A stretch of 64,000 nucleotides of DNA from Sipunculus nudus (lineage: Eukaryota; Annelida; Sipuncula; Golfingiida; Sipunculidae), in contig CM049318.1 of NCBI GenBank assembly GCA_026874595.1, forward strand, positions 11,637,241 through 11,701,240. The letters run 5' to 3'. Positions within the stretch are counted from its first letter, which is position 1. Each line of letters opens with the position of its first letter. Under the pieces are notes generated by a model that was not told where the DNA came from, did not search any database, and was given only the letters and a program-made list of their open reading frames with translations. Positions 37,601 through 46,186 of the stretch are shown here, piece by piece. Made by a program: the position numbers and the translations under genes.

Positions 37601-40541
37601 CAACAAATAATCAGTAAAATTAAAAGAGTAGTTGATATAGGAATAGATAAGAGGGTAATATTTGACCAGCTTGTATTCAGGTGGATTATTTATATATTAC
37701 AGGAACTTCTGACAATAGGCATAGAAGAACCATTGAAGACAAGAGCTGAGGCCGTGGTAGGAACATGCACATTGCTCACCCACATAACATACATTTACTG
37801 ACACACATGAACACACAAACAGTCTGGCATCAGCACATGCTAAGAACATTTGTTAGCCCATATGGAGTATACCATATATTTTGCAAAGGTCAAGGTTAAC
37901 CTTTACACTAAGAATCATAAATTAATAGTGATGCCTTATTGATTTCCGGTTTTTTAGTACACAAAGCTAGAAATCATCCAGAACATTGCAGCTTGTTTAT
38001 ATATATATAATTATCAGACAAATCAATCTCTTGCTGAATTGTCATATTTGCCTCAATCACTCTGTGTATATGGTACATGCAGTGAGGTCTTTACTTAGGC
38101 CTTTCAGCTCCATAATCTAATCCTTTTATCTGAAGGCTTGACTAAAATTCCTGATGACATTTTCCGAGGCATAAGAATGGATCATCTTGACTAGCTTAAA
38201 ATTTCACTGTTTAGAAGATTACGGCAGTATAAAGGATTGTACCCAGAATGTGTGCTCCGATTTTCAAAATCATAACAGTTCAACTCTTTGCAAATTAGGA
38301 CAGACGAATTCCTTGATATTAATTAAATGCATCTTATGTTCTGTATTTGAAGAGACTGGTGCAGCACCAGCCTGAGACAGCCTTCAGCAGTTTGTTAGCC
38401 GACCAGAAACTGAAGGAGGCAGCCAGCATCCCAAGTAATGTCCAGCTTCAGGGGTTACAAGGTCAACCAGGGTCAAAGGTCATAAAACAGGTACCTGCTG
38501 TGTTCATATTTATGTAGTTTGTGCATGATAACAGTTGATCTGAGATGATGTAATACTTTTCTGTAACATTACATAAATACCAGTCATCTGTCAGTGTGTC
38601 TCTGTCAAATCATTTAATCATTTGCTTTTTCTGCCTAGTGTTTCAACAGAAATGAATATTCATGCTACTTTTTTTGTTGGAAAATTCACTAGAAAACAAA
38701 AAAATTGTAAGGTTAACTTAAGACCTGAATTTAATGTACTATTAGGGGGAAAAGTCTACTTTACAAATTGTTTGAAATAAGATTTATTCAGCATTTGAGA
38801 AAAGCCCAATCTGCAAAACATTTAAATTTGGCTGGTAACCCCATTAGTCACATGGATATACAAATACATTTCACTGTTGCTGATTATTTGAAGTCATTAT
38901 AACATTAAAAATTCATATCCCACTAAAATAAAGATTTTAATTCATGCAGAAATTTGCAAAACAAAATTCTGATTTTTAGGAATTTGGACTGTATAAACTT
39001 GTCTCTTTTGCCATATTAGATGCACATGTGCAGTGTTCTGTCAGACTATACAAGCTTTCCATAAATGTATTTTTTAAAGGTAGATGCTAGTCATTTTTTG
39101 GCTCAGGGACATTTAGCTGGGCTTGATCTAATTACCAAGTACCTAGGTGCATATAGAATTCTCCTCCTGTGAATTTCTTTTATCACGGCACATTATAAAG
39201 TCATGAATACTCACACCATTGCTACATCATGTCCAATTTAATATTTTGTTCATCTTCTTATTTCAGCTTCTGTCCACACCAGCACATGTGCTGCCCCCTG
39301 TTGCAAGTCTTTGCAATACCTTCCTCTCAAGTCTCATGCTCAGGAATACAGAGAACAAAAGGTAAGGGCCCTTTCACATGAGGGAATATGACTGGTCATG
39401 ACTACTCGATACCACCTGCTGTTGTGAGATGTCACACATTACCTGATACGCCCTGTCATTGATAAACTAAAATGGCCTTTCATTTGCTGCAGGATTGATA
39501 AAAAATTCAAATCTATCGGAAATACAGAAAATTATACCATTTTATGTCTATAAAATTTCCACATATTGGAGAGCTGTTTATTAACTAAGAGTATACTACA
39601 TATTTTCTGATATACCACCACACTAAATATAAGGGCTGGGTGTCACCTTCAAATCTTGTGTTGCAATGTATTGGGATATGTGGTAGTGTATTGCAATATT
39701 TTCATTGTATTAAATTTACAGGCATAGAAACATTTAAAAATCAAAGTCCTCTTAAGGCCTTACATGTGCAAATAACTTGTCAATTCGAGAATTCTGGACT
39801 GGTTTGGCACAAAGAGTGATAGATGGTAAAACAATTACAGCTGTATATAATCCACATCGCAACACTGCCATTCTTAAACAATAATACTGTTAAGGTGACA
39901 CCTGATCTTCCTCCTGCAGGGTCCCTGATTTTTTCTCCTGATGGGAGCAGAGAATATTATTAAATGATTAATCAAATTTTCAGCACTTGTTTCTTTTTGA
40001 GTATCAAAATATTTCTCATATATCAATAAGTCACTGAGTAGACATGCAAATTACCAGGAATATCAATCAGGTGTACTTGAAAATTCCCTACTAAACACCT
40101 AAAGACATAGAAGAAGCCTCCAATCATCCCAACCCATTTAGATATCAAAACTTGTAACAGAAACATTGTAAAATAAGTTTTAGGCACGTTAACAATATCA
40201 ATATTTGCAAATTTGTAGCACAATATGCAATATGCGAATCAATGTACCGTAATATACCAGTAATATTGCGCACCCCTCCCTTCTAAAAATGTTCATCTAT
40301 TTCCAGGGATGATGGTGACATGTCAGATGATGAGGATGACAAACAAAACGGGACACAGGCGTCTGACCCTGAATCAGACATGGAGGTGGATGAACCAGCA
40401 CAGAAACTAAGTGTAGGACAGAAAATGAATATTCATAAGGCAAAGGATGATGGGAAAGGCACACAACTAAATATCGACAGACCATCAAAGGAAGAAAAGT
40501 TTTCATTAGCGATGCTGTCGTCCTTGGATGGAATCATTTAG
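5621..40541 (+). CDS. WDR75: WDR75 (UTP17 homologue), 19-exon gene, complete coding span
   Basis: WD-repeat protein 75 is a nucleolar member of the t-UTP/UTP-A part of the small-subunit processome. The family is needed for pre-18S rRNA transcription and processing. Nineteen exons joined at GT/AG sites keep phase throughout and total 2490 nt (829 residues plus stop). Landmarks matching human WDR75 as remembered are SLDGTI..WDY..GIL (exon 3), [11 protein letters not shown] (exon 7), [20 protein letters not shown] (exon 10), DDTDIY (exon 12), [12 protein letters not shown] (exon 13) and [10 protein letters not shown] (exon 18). The order is an N-terminal WD40 propeller, a second propeller from about residue 340, and an acidic low-complexity tail. 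Exon 10 and exon 11 donors are each followed by tandem copies of themselves. The start may instead be the second ATG at 5627, which has the better context. The gene converges on SCAP. Identity is firm; individual splice edges are predicted. Confidence 0.95.
5829..5878. repeat. Perfect 19-bp inverted repeat with 12-nt loop
   Basis: The arm TACGCACGATATCGTGTAT (5829-5847) is perfectly complementary to 5860-5878. Each arm itself contains the 12-bp palindrome CACGATATCGTG. It abuts the target duplication of the second hAT MITE. A related CACGAATTATCGTG lies beyond the MITE at about 6421. Confidence 0.9.
5879..6414. mobile_element. Second hAT-type MITE (520 bp) with 8-bp target duplication
   Basis: Element 5887-6406, flanked by CAATTTTT at 5879-5886 and 6407-6414. 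Ends are GGAGCCACTATAGAACGCAG and the complement of GGCAGAACTATAGAAACCGG, the same family as 4351-4973 but diverged. It also contains a tRNA-like segment. It inserted in WDR75 intron 1, next to a strong palindrome. Confidence 0.8.
6035..6112 (-). ncRNA. tRNA-like segment inside the second hAT MITE
   Basis: On the - strand ACGGCTCACTCAGTAGCGTG resembles an A box, and GTAGGTTCGATTCCCGA is a canonical B box/T-arm. Spacing is tRNA-like. Probably SINE-derived rather than a working tRNA. Confidence 0.5.
6412..7600. other. AT-rich low-complexity intron sequence
   Basis: 6830-7600 is mostly A and T, with dispersed AATATTA-like words and several short TA runs (6919-6960). It ends in a (TA)n microsatellite. 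No gene seen. Confidence 0.7.
7540..7598. repeat. (TA)n microsatellite
   Basis: About 29 uninterrupted TA units. A second shorter run lies at about 7929-7951, and the intervening 330 bp is GC-richer unique sequence with no supported gene. Confidence 0.95.
7600..8258. other. Intron 1 unique sequence
   Basis: Between the microsatellites and the first F1 fragment. Open frames here are under 70 codons with no recognisable motif. I see nothing functional. Confidence 0.5.
8259..8821 (+). mobile_element. F1 repeat, 5' fragment
   Basis: It keeps the ACAAGGGACCCATGGGTCAC start and about 560 bp of the F1 5' interior, then stops where an F2 copy begins at 8822. Truncation by the F2 insertion or by recombination is likely. 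Confidence 0.75.
8822..10714 (+). mobile_element. Hairpin-ended repeat, family F2, full copy (1.9 kb)
   Basis: It has the same two ends as F1 but a different 5' interior (starting AAGTTTGAAATTTTTGCAAA) and a single copy of the ~650-bp 3' module. It contains a G-run at about 9840-9850. Other copies are at 19692-23084 (-) and 58286-62025 (+), both interrupted. It lies in WDR75 intron 1, sense orientation. Confidence 0.85.
10975..11974 (-). mobile_element. Hairpin-ended repeat fragment, reverse
   Basis: About 1 kb with the module sequence (10975-11400) and an intact CAGCTGAGCGCTGTGACCCA end near 11943-11974, but no hairpin end. A truncated member of the same superfamily. Confidence 0.65.
11975..12975. 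other. End of WDR75 intron 1
   Basis: AT-rich unique sequence leading to the exon 2 acceptor. No transposon end or coding exon recognised. Confidence 0.5.
12976..13105 (+). CDS. WDR75: WDR75 exon 2
   Basis: Acceptor is TTTTGTAG|G and donor CAA|GTAAGA. It encodes [15 protein letters not shown], then [10 protein letters not shown], the first WD blade, aligning to YIFCVSGDFVKVYS..ECVHILHGH of human. It follows a 7.3-kb first intron filled with repeats. Residues about 30-73. Confidence 0.93.
13645..13710 (+). CDS. WDR75: WDR75 exon 3
   Basis: A 66-nt exon in phase 0 on both sides. Acceptor is TTATAG|GTG and donor AAG|GTGTGA. It encodes [18 protein letters not shown], nearly identical to the human segment SLDGTIKLWDYIDGILIK. 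Residues 74-95. Confidence 0.95.
14266..14359 (+). CDS. WDR75: WDR75 exon 4
   Basis: Acceptor is GTTTTCAG|AAA and donor AAA|GTGAGT. It encodes [12 protein letters not shown], then [16 protein letters not shown]. This part of the family is weakly conserved, so the call rests mainly on phase continuity and strong splice sites. Residues 96-127. Confidence 0.85.
15078..15193 (+). CDS. WDR75: WDR75 exon 5
   Basis: Acceptor is ATTTTAG|GA and donor GAG|GTTAGC (weak). It encodes [19 protein letters not shown], then the segment ending FTSLGCE. Frame is kept with exon 4 (combined 210 nt). Residues 127-165. Confidence 0.85.
15290..15796. mobile_element. MITE with TTAAAGGG-type inverted ends, WDR75 intron 5
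   Basis: The left end CTTAAAGGGACATAATCAG and the complement of the right end CTTAAAGGGGCCCAATCAC match at most positions. The interior is GC-richer than the intron around it. Similar ends recur at 46187-46657, supporting a family. Target duplication not determined. Confidence 0.6.
15988..18632 (-). mobile_element. F1 repeat, full copy, in WDR75 intron 5
   Basis: Complete copy in reverse orientation, antisense to WDR75. It runs from the TTAGCTCAGCTGAC hairpin end and a (CCGT)n tract to GACCCATGGGTCCCTTGT. Its internal order matches the copy at 1167-3789. Confidence 0.85.
19231..19301 (+). CDS. WDR75: WDR75 exon 6
   Basis: Acceptor is CCTTGCAG|GGG and donor AGA|GTAAGT. It encodes [20 protein letters not shown], matching the human GVYVAAVREFYLSVYFFKKK blade. 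The preceding 4.0-kb intron holds a MITE and an antisense 2.6-kb repeat. Residues 166-189. Confidence 0.92.
20853..22412 (+). mobile_element. Helitron-like (HINE/pearl-type) element with ~180-bp internal repeats
   Basis: It begins TATTCCCCCGCCAC with hairpin CCCGCCAC/GTGGC. It ends with hairpins TGCCCC/GGGGCA and GTGTCG/CGACAC, then CTAG before T. Inside are tandem ~180-bp units starting near 20931, 21111, 21291, 21472 and 21653, then a foreign segment (about 21665-22020, rich in CCGTC), then further units. Comparison with uninterrupted F2 copies shows insertion between T and T without a target duplication. Hairpin, CTRR-type end, TT target and tandem core fit Helentron-related non-autonomous elements; the class is inferred. 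Confidence 0.7.
21665..22022. mobile_element. Small insertion inside the 180-bp repeat element
   Basis: The 180-bp repeat pattern stops at about 21660 and resumes at about 22025. Between lies unrelated sequence beginning CAGCTCATAGGCTCATGGGC with CCGTC-rich stretches. Ends are not resolved. It could be a third level of nesting. Confidence 0.45.
23144..23242 (+). CDS. WDR75: WDR75 exon 7
   Basis: Acceptor is TTTTACAG|A and donor TG|GTAAGA. It encodes [19 protein letters not shown], then GQIILW, matching FTCVACHPTEDCIASGHMDG..LW in human. The exon starts only 59 bp after the end of an antisense repeat (23084). Residues 189-222. Confidence 0.95.
23457..25187 (+). mobile_element. Palindrome-rich element with ~280-bp tandem units, WDR75 intron 7
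   Basis: The start forms hairpin TATCCGCCAAAAC/GTTTTGCGGATA. The end has TTTTGGCGGATA, then hairpin GTAGTCG/CGACTAC, then CTAG before TT. The core is about five tandem ~280-bp units (repeat starts near 23668, 23941, 24221, 24503, 24780), each with two GGTGGCGCCACC palindromes about 140 bp apart, decaying to variants. The end structure resembles the 20853-22412 element, so a related Helitron-like class is inferred. Confidence 0.7.
25248..25336 (+). CDS. WDR75: WDR75 exon 8
   Basis: Acceptor is TTGACAG|G and donor CAG|GTAAGA. It encodes [18 protein letters not shown], matching CLHWHHDMVMDLAFSVTG. The upstream intron contains a palindrome-rich tandem array ending at about 25187. Residues 222-252. 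Confidence 0.94.
25610..25790 (+). mobile_element. tRNA-derived SINE-like sequence, WDR75 intron 8
   Basis: The A-box-like CAGTTGAGCGGTAAAA and the B-box-like AAGTTTGATTCC are 35-40 nt apart. They are followed by a GC-richer body (GTGAGAGTGGGTTGTAGTTA..). No clear poly(A) or target duplication was found. Confidence 0.45.
25915..26070 (+). CDS. WDR75: WDR75 exon 9
   Basis: Acceptor is ATTACCAG|GT and donor ACT|GTAAGT. It encodes [14 protein letters not shown] and [14 protein letters not shown], matching LLSGGRESVLVEWR and LPRLGATIEHISVS of human. Residues 252-304. Confidence 0.96.
26944..27131 (+). CDS. WDR75: WDR75 exon 10 (source of the 90-bp array)
   Basis: Acceptor is GTATTTCAG|CA and donor AAT|GTAAGT. 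It encodes [20 protein letters not shown] and HHEKQLYN, close to [25 protein letters not shown] in human. The last 64 nt and the donor are repeated eight more times downstream at ~90-bp steps. The linker after the first donor puts TAG in frame, so only the first donor keeps the reading frame open. Residues 304-366. Confidence 0.96.
27068..27872 (+). repeat. 90-bp tandem array derived from WDR75 exon 10 end plus splice donor
   Basis: Nine units (including the genuine exon end) start at 27068, 27158, 27251, 27341, 27431, 27521, 27611, 27701 and 27791. Each consists of 64 nt of exon sequence, the donor (GTAAGT in eight, counting the real one; GTAAAT in the unit at 27701) and a 26-nt linker. Units at 27251 and 27341 pair with those at 27521 and 27611, indicating a 270-bp higher-order duplication. 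The unit at 27158 is degraded. Confidence 0.95.
28346..28533 (+). CDS. WDR75: WDR75 exon 11
   Basis: Acceptor is TTTTATAG|CTA and donor AGTG|GTAGGT. It encodes [20 protein letters not shown] and [11 protein letters not shown], matching FGNWLATVEQRQ..LQMKLWMYNKK. The last 34 nt plus the donor are triplicated in a 57-bp tandem repeat just downstream. Residues 367-429. Confidence 0.95.
28500..28669 (+). repeat. 57-bp triplication across the WDR75 exon 11 donor
   Basis: Units begin at 28501, 28558 and 28615. Each holds the last 33-34 nt of exon 11, the donor position and about 23 nt of intron. In the second copy the donor GT is lost; in the third a donor-like AA|GTAGGT remains. Confidence 0.9.
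28809..28954 (+). CDS. WDR75: WDR75 exon 12
   Basis: Acceptor is TTTTACAG|T, with a second AG 6 nt downstream that would drop two residues in frame. Donor is ATA|GTAAGT. It encodes [20 protein letters not shown], then [11 protein letters not shown] and DDTDIY. Residues 429-478. Confidence 0.93.
29169..29334 (+). repeat. DIRS left inverted terminal repeat
   Basis: It runs from GTGAGCTGTTTCTGTATTAA to the GGCG at 29334. It is the approximate reverse complement of 32003-32168 with scattered mismatches, showing age. Confidence 0.85.
29610..30330 (+). pseudogene. DIRS reverse transcriptase/RNase H remnant
   Basis: In shifting frames one can read [41 protein letters not shown] and, further on, [17 protein letters not shown]. 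The order fits RT then RNase H of DIRS elements. An Ala stands where the family has a catalytic Asp before DWL, and frameshifts separate the blocks, so no active enzyme is encoded. Confidence 0.75.
31470..31780 (+). pseudogene. DIRS tyrosine recombinase C-terminal remnant
   Basis: Frames read [20 protein letters not shown], then after a frameshift [11 protein letters not shown] and [11 protein letters not shown]. These resemble the HxxR and tyrosine-proximal part of DIRS recombinases. The upstream half of the enzyme is missing. Confidence 0.65.
31855..32168 (-). repeat. DIRS internal complementary region and right inverted terminal repeat
   Basis: 31860-31975 contains facing copies of the terminus (ATACAGAAACAGCTCAC and GTGAGCTTTTCTGTATTAC). 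32003-32168 is the right terminal repeat. This arrangement is diagnostic for DIRS elements. Confidence 0.8.
32532..32556 (-). mobile_element. Isolated terminus of the hairpin-ended superfamily
   Basis: CAGCTGAGCGTTGAGACCCA followed by TGGGT matches the reverse 5' end of F1/F2. No matching hairpin end was found upstream, where the DIRS element lies, so this is a solo or truncated copy. Confidence 0.5.
32782..32968 (+). CDS. WDR75: WDR75 exon 13
   Basis: Acceptor is TTTCTCCAG|GA and donor CCG|GTAAGT. It encodes [20 protein letters not shown], matching FSEDGSLLAVSFEEIVTIWD. A decayed DIRS element occupies the intron before it. Residues 478-540. Confidence 0.95.
33713..36348 (-). mobile_element. 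F1 repeat, full copy, in WDR75 intron 13
   Basis: Reverse-oriented 2.6-kb copy with both ends present. The hairpin end is slightly decayed (TTAGCTAAGCTGAC) and the other end reads GACCCATAGGTCCCTTGT. It is antisense to WDR75. Confidence 0.85.
36459..36637 (+). CDS. WDR75: WDR75 exon 14
   Basis: Acceptor is ATTTGTAG|A and donor AAT|GTAAGT. It encodes [20 protein letters not shown] and [18 protein letters not shown], matching LCFGRLTCSKYLLGATENGI..LLSCALEW. Residues 540-600. Confidence 0.94.
37021..37190 (+). CDS. WDR75: WDR75 exon 15
   Basis: Acceptor is CATTTCAG|TG and donor CAG|GTCAGA. It encodes [17 protein letters not shown] and GGIFIQRF, matching LFVFKPSEPRPLYI..GVFVPRD. Residues 600-656. 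Confidence 0.93.
37703..37756 (+). CDS. WDR75: WDR75 exon 16
   Basis: A small 54-nt exon in phase 0 on both sides. Acceptor is ATATTACAG|GAA and donor GTG|GTAGGA. It encodes [18 protein letters not shown], corresponding to the SLLTFST..PEEK region of human. Residues 657-674. Confidence 0.82.
38353..38490 (+). CDS. WDR75: WDR75 exon 17
   Basis: Acceptor is TTTGAAG|AGA (weak tract) and donor CAG|GTACCT. It encodes [17 protein letters not shown]. This region is poorly conserved in the family. The call rests on phase 0 continuity, lack of stops and the strong next exon. Residues 675-720. Confidence 0.8.
39267..39361 (+). CDS. WDR75: WDR75 exon 18
   Basis: Acceptor is TATTTCAG|CTT and donor AAG|GTAAGG. 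It encodes [20 protein letters not shown], a hallmark match to LLHTPAHVLPSAAFLCSMFV of human WDR75. Residues 721-752. Confidence 0.96.
40307..40541 (+). CDS. WDR75: WDR75 exon 19 (stop codon)
   Basis: Acceptor is ATTTCCAG|G. It encodes an acidic tail ([15 protein letters not shown], then [13 protein letters not shown]) and a basic/hydrophobic end closing with MLSSLDGII and TAG at 40539-40541. An acidic tail with VDMEEE-type runs is also seen in human WDR75. Confidence 0.92.
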
Positions 40542-40620
40542 CAGTACATAAGGATCTAGATTTTATCACACAATTTCTTGTAAAATATGTAATAAAAAAA
40601 TTAAAATGACCAAGAATGTA
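40542..40620 (+). terminator. WDR75 short 3'UTR and poly(A) signal
   Basis: A canonical AATAAA lies at 40591-40596, 50 nt after the WDR75 stop codon. Cleavage would be expected about 10-30 nt further on. No other hexamer lies closer to the stop. Confidence 0.65.
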
Positions 40621-41512
40621 TTTTTCATTCATATTGAGTTCAAAAGGAAGACATGATCATAGTTTGAATGCATGTTACAGATTACATTTTAATAAATTGG
40701 AATAGCATGAACTTTCTTACATGCAACAATTTTTAAAATAAATATCCTGACTAATCCCCATTCTGTTGTGGAAGGGCCTTTATGGCAAGTGCACCAAAAA
40801 AATCCCCATTTGCAATATTATGAAATATAATCAATCCTTAATGTCTTCCACTCTTTGACCCTCTTCAACCAACTTACAAAGCCCCAGATGCTTTCCACTA
40901 TTTCAACAAATATTTCCTCACATAAAGTATTAAAGTGAAACAAACAGGATTGTAATTTGTTTTATTGCAAATCACGTAACAAAGCGAGGTTCCTTCTTAT
41001 TAACTGTACACATACTTTGCTCACCTCTCTAGCAGCTGTTTATAAATTACCAATATATACATACAAAATCTACTTCTAATACTTGATTACATGCTTTGTA
41101 TCATACAGCTCCTTATAAACTATACACCCACAAATCTGATGATCTTATCTTCATTCTTCATATTGTTAATAGATTTAAGCAACAGCAGAGAATCATCAAA
41201 TATACAAATTCAGTGTCTGATGAGAAACTTTTGATCTTGCAGCACTTTTATATCCTGTAATATTAATACATATTCTTAACTTAACAAATTTTCTTGACAT
41301 AAGCAGATATAATTGGTGATACAAATTTAATATCAGAAAAGAGAGTTCTGCACAAATACCACATCCTTCAGCCCTTCCTAGTATAGTATGAAGCCACATG
41401 GGTTGTTCACGTCATAACAGGAAAAAAAACGTAGAAAAAGTTTTATAAATTCAATTTGTCCCAGTGAATGCTGCACCCAAGTCCTTTATTTACACAATTT
41501 ATTTCTCTTGTA

Positions 41513-41530
41513 AAGGGGGGGGGGGGGGGT
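41513..41530 (+). repeat. Poly-G tract
   Basis: About 17 consecutive G between the two genes. C on the strand of SCAP. Confidence 0.9.
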
Positions 41531-42852
41531 AGGGCAGACTATTATTTCACAAAAAGACTAAAAAGTAATTCTTCAATCCACAATACCTTATTTTAAAGTT
41601 CTTAAATAATTTAACAATACATGACATGTGGAGCCAAAGACTTAATTTGGCAGATTTCAAGTTCAGGTGCTTTTGAAATATTTTATATGAAAATTTGTAT
41701 TTGATTTCAACTACATTAGTCTCAACTGGCTCCGTCATGTTACCTATACTGCTGCAGCTGGTACATGAAACTTCAAGAACTTGGAATAACACAGTGTTGC
41801 ACTATTACCATTTGCTATTTCAAAAGATTGCTTTTATGGTTTTCATATAACCTGCTCTATGATTGATACTAACTTTTAACTTATATAAACAGGTGGTATG
41901 GCAGGTAGTCCATACACAAGTCTTTGTTACCACAAACCATCCTAGTCCACCTGTTTTCTTACAAATTTTTAAAAGTGTATATAACAGATGAAAGAAGAAA
42001 AACCTGTTGCACAAAAAAAAATCAAGTTTTTGGTCCATTGAGTATGGTTTCTAAACTAAACATTTAAAATATTGTGTAAAACCAGATGGGCCAGGGTGGT
42101 GAACAGGGTATAAAAGAACAAGACATTACTGTATATACAATGTTACAATAAACAAGTATCTGTATCTGGCAGTGTTTACAAGCCAGCCATGTTTGAAAGT
42201 CCCCTATCCAGAAACATAATGTAGTCTGTAATCTGTACATACACAAAAATGTAACAAAATGATAACAAAATTACAAAAACCATTTACATTAACTGATTAA
42301 CTAAAAATCCAGGTAAAAATGATCACATGTTAGTGATAATGTGGAAATAAATTATTAATCATTTAAATAGTGTGCACGTAGAAAAATCCATTAAATGATA
42401 AAAAAAATATGATTTAACTGTTAAAATGTCATATTTATAAACATATTGGATAAAACAGAGAAAGGTCATACATTTTATAATTTAAATAATATGTACAACA
42501 AAGAAAGCATTAATTTTCATCATAAAGCAGACAAAAGCTATATTTTAATTATCTCAGGACAAGTCAATGACATTTAAAATTAAACTTCATGTACAACAAA
42601 AAATGACTGGTATTTATTATTTTATTAGTTAGGCCAAATGTACTCAAATTGTAAAGCAAAAATGGACAGAATTAAAGTACACAACCTGTCACATCAAGTA
42701 TGGAGTTGGCAATGCATGGCTTATAATCAAATAAAATAAATACACAAGTGTTTATTGTGATATGTATTCAATACATAACTGTGCTTCCTGTATGAACCAA
42801 AAGGATGCCAGAATGTAAACCTGTTTTGTTGGTGAGTAGGAATAAGTACTTA

Positions 42853-43060
42853 AAGGTGCCCATTCACCTACCTTTTGAAAAGAATTAACATGATTTTGGG
42901 CCCTCTTTGAAACAGTAATATTACAGAGAAAAACTCAAGTCAGAATGTGTCACCTTTTAATGGCAGTCCTAAAAATGGTTTGCCTCGGTAGAAATCTGGT
43001 TTTGATGACAGGATGGTCATATTACAGGGGAGGTCTAAATGGCAGGTTTCCATTATATTA
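42853..43060. mobile_element. Partial copy of the AAAGGTGCCCATTCACCT MITE
   Basis: The first ~40 bp (AAAGGTGCCCATTCACCTAC, then CTTTTGAAAAGAATT) match 46187 onward. No opposite end was located with confidence. Confidence 0.4.
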
Positions 43061-43221
43061 TGTCAGTGCACTGTGGTTTGAGTAAAAAAAAAACAATGCA
43101 ATTTTTGTTAGTGTTATAACATGCAAGACATTAACAAGTTTGAAAATAAAGTGTAACAACCTTAAAGGTATGAACATGATTAATGACAACATACATTAAG
43201 TTGCAACATTGTTAAACAGAA

Positions 43222-43500
43222 CCAGTCCTTGTGGTTGAGTTGGCCGGTTAGTGAGTCTGACTATTGAGTCGGTACACTGGGAGGTGTGGGTCAAAATCTG
43301 ACAACAGCAGGTGACAAGCCCTGCCAGACTTATAGCCAGTCTTACAATAATTGGGAAGATTACCAGAAAGCTTTGCTCTTTCAGCCTATAATCAGGGAGG
43401 CGGATGATCATACCTGGACTACAGGACTGAAGATGGCAGGCTGTGTGATTAACATAGCTGGTCTCTCCGGAATGAACTGATGGCATACCAAAGGGTGTAT
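43222..43500 (+). mobile_element. Possible tRNA-derived SINE
   Basis: GTGGTTGAGTTGGCCGGTTA and the downstream GTGGGTCAAAATCTG approximate A and B boxes and are followed by a GC-richer body. The match to the B box is imperfect. Confidence 0.35.
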
Positions 43501-46186
43501 ACTGTGGTTACCATCCTGTTCCCGAGGGTTTCAAATTCACGACTTTCAGATGAAGGAAATTATCAACAAAATTATACCTCTGTGAACAAGAGACTCCATC
43601 ATGGAAGGCTGTTTAAGATTGATATTATAACAAATAACTGACCTTGTATCTCAGATAGCTATTATAAATAATCAGATCTTAAAATTATCTGCCCAAAATG
43701 AACAGTGATTTCAATATTCACTTTGGTCCAAAATTTTAAAATTTCGGTCAAATTAATTCAGAAAATTATGTGTATACTTTAAGTTATTGTACAGCAAGTT
43801 CGCCAAAAAAAAAATAAAACCCTGGTGAAATAGTGAAAATTGTGAAATATTAACCTCATGGATATGAAACCAACCATGGTATATGAAAGATGGCTGGCCC
43901 TGTCCTGCAGGCTGGCTACATGTAAACTATATAGTTACTGGGTTGAGCAGTTAAGGTTCACACAACATGTTACTTCCACAAAAATATTTGTCAAATGGTG
44001 CATCAGGCATGAGAAAAGGCACAAATTATTGGCACAAAACCTGGACTAACAAATATGAAACAATGCCCTGACAATATGCATCAATGTCCTACATGATCAG
44101 TGCTGTGTCATGCAATGAAAGTAAAAGGACACATCCATGACCTGGACTTACAGGTGTAGCCTTACAGGTGAATGAATTTTATAACAATACCAGCCTCTCC
44201 TGAATGATGTATGTTACTGTGTATGTAACTCTGTAAGTCATATATAGGTAAATATAAGGTGGGAGTTTACAGTTTGATTACTTTGATATCATTGATGATT
44301 TCACAGGCAGTCATGATGTAGCCAGTGTTTATATAGTCTCCAAAGTGTAAGTTACCAGCTCTCTTCATGAAATGTAAACACAGTAGAATTTCTGAACTTG
44401 TCATAAAACCAGATTCTATGCCTTTTTATGAATTTTGACGATTTATAAACATTTTTCATGATTTTCCAAGTACTTAATTTCAAAATGCTATTTTCATGAC
44501 TTTATAAGGAATTTCAAGGTTTTGTAACGAACAAACAAAGGAGACAACTGAACCTCCCTAAACAAACACAGATATCTATAAAATGAAATGAGAACAAAAT
44601 GTACAATGTGCCAAGTTACTCTGAACAATAAAAGCAAGTGTTATGACTGTAGCATATTAAATACATGGTTGCACTAAAGGCACGTTACATGACTGTAGCA
44701 AATTCTACACATGGACCATTTGCGTTGATAGTTTAAATGAAACCCCTATATACAAACAGCCTGAGATCAAATAATCAGTAATCAACGACTAAAACACACT
44801 CAGACTGATACAGTACAAAAACATGCCAGACTAACACAGAACACAAGGAATCATTTCTGACAAGTAAACTTATCAATTAATTCATTATTCACTTCTGTGT
44901 GACTGGCCAATCCATAAAGTACATAACTGACTGGTTGCTAGGTTGATCACTGATCAACATATAACCTGCTAAACTTGTCCAGAACTGGACTGTTCTTGAC
45001 CTATTGATAAACTGATGGCAACATGGACATCAGATTATAAACAGGTCCCGTACAGTCCAGTCCTGGACTACAGTATGTGAAGACTGATCATTTTGTACAC
45101 AGATTCTTGTTTGCATAATCAGTAACTGTTTTGATTCTTGTAAGGTCCCACAGACATACATGATATGATCTGACACCACCTGTCTAATACTTTCATCATT
45201 CACCCACTAGAAGGCAACCATTTTGAGCAAACAGTAACGATTTGTAACAAAGCTTTTTTAGATCTTTATCACTGTCAAAGAAGAACATTCCCTGTGCCAC
45301 CACAGTGTTCCAGTAATTATTTGTTATGTTCCAGGAGTCTTCTATGGCTACAGAAACCGCCTCGTTTTAGTATAATTCTCATACAGCTACATACCAAACA
45401 CTAACAAAAAACTGCATCTGCCAACATACTGTAGATGGCTTCACATTTGTGGCGTGAAATTTTCGCGATTTTCATCTTTTCAGTGTTTCGCGATGGTTTC
45501 ATTTTTGCAATCTTACCAAACAGTATCCACACAGATTATATCTATTGTTTTATTAATAATTTAACAAGCTCGCAAAATCTTATCAATTAGACTACAAAAA
45601 GAACTTAGAGAACATGGATAACATGAGGAATGGAAATACTTGCTCATTATTGACAGATAATACAAGAGATCTGGTATTATTAATGATATCAATCGTTGAT
45701 TTATGGATAACATAAACTGTATGTTCCTTTTTTACAATACTAGTCTATCATATATATGGAAAACATAGATTAGATGCCAGTGAGGCTGTGGTATAAAGGA
45801 CTGTTCACCTGTCTAGGTGGGTCCTATTATTCATAAAGGTTTATTTATGCGATATCTGGAATTTGAAACCACCACAAACAAAAATCCAACAACAGTAAAC
45901 CTGGAGCATAATGAAGTTGAAAGACAAGATTTCCAGAACTACATGGCAGCTTCAACATCCATATATTCTCTATCCATATCTTTTCTCCATTTCGTTTAAC
46001 TGCAAGACTTTTTCATAATTCTTTTTGTAAGTAATACTTTTGTCATTCAGTGATTAAAGGGGACCCCTGACTATCAGAAATCATGGTTCAAATCAGATAC
46101 AAGCTCTTATCAGAGTTGATAGTGATAAAGTGATGCAGTAATAAACAAGTTACACTAGTAGAACTAAAACTGCTACATATTCTCAA

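Noticed and set aside
37381-37617. 78-codon + strand frame between WDR75 exons 15 and 16
   Set aside because: Exons 15 and 16 join in phase without it, and no acceptor or donor fits. It is intronic.
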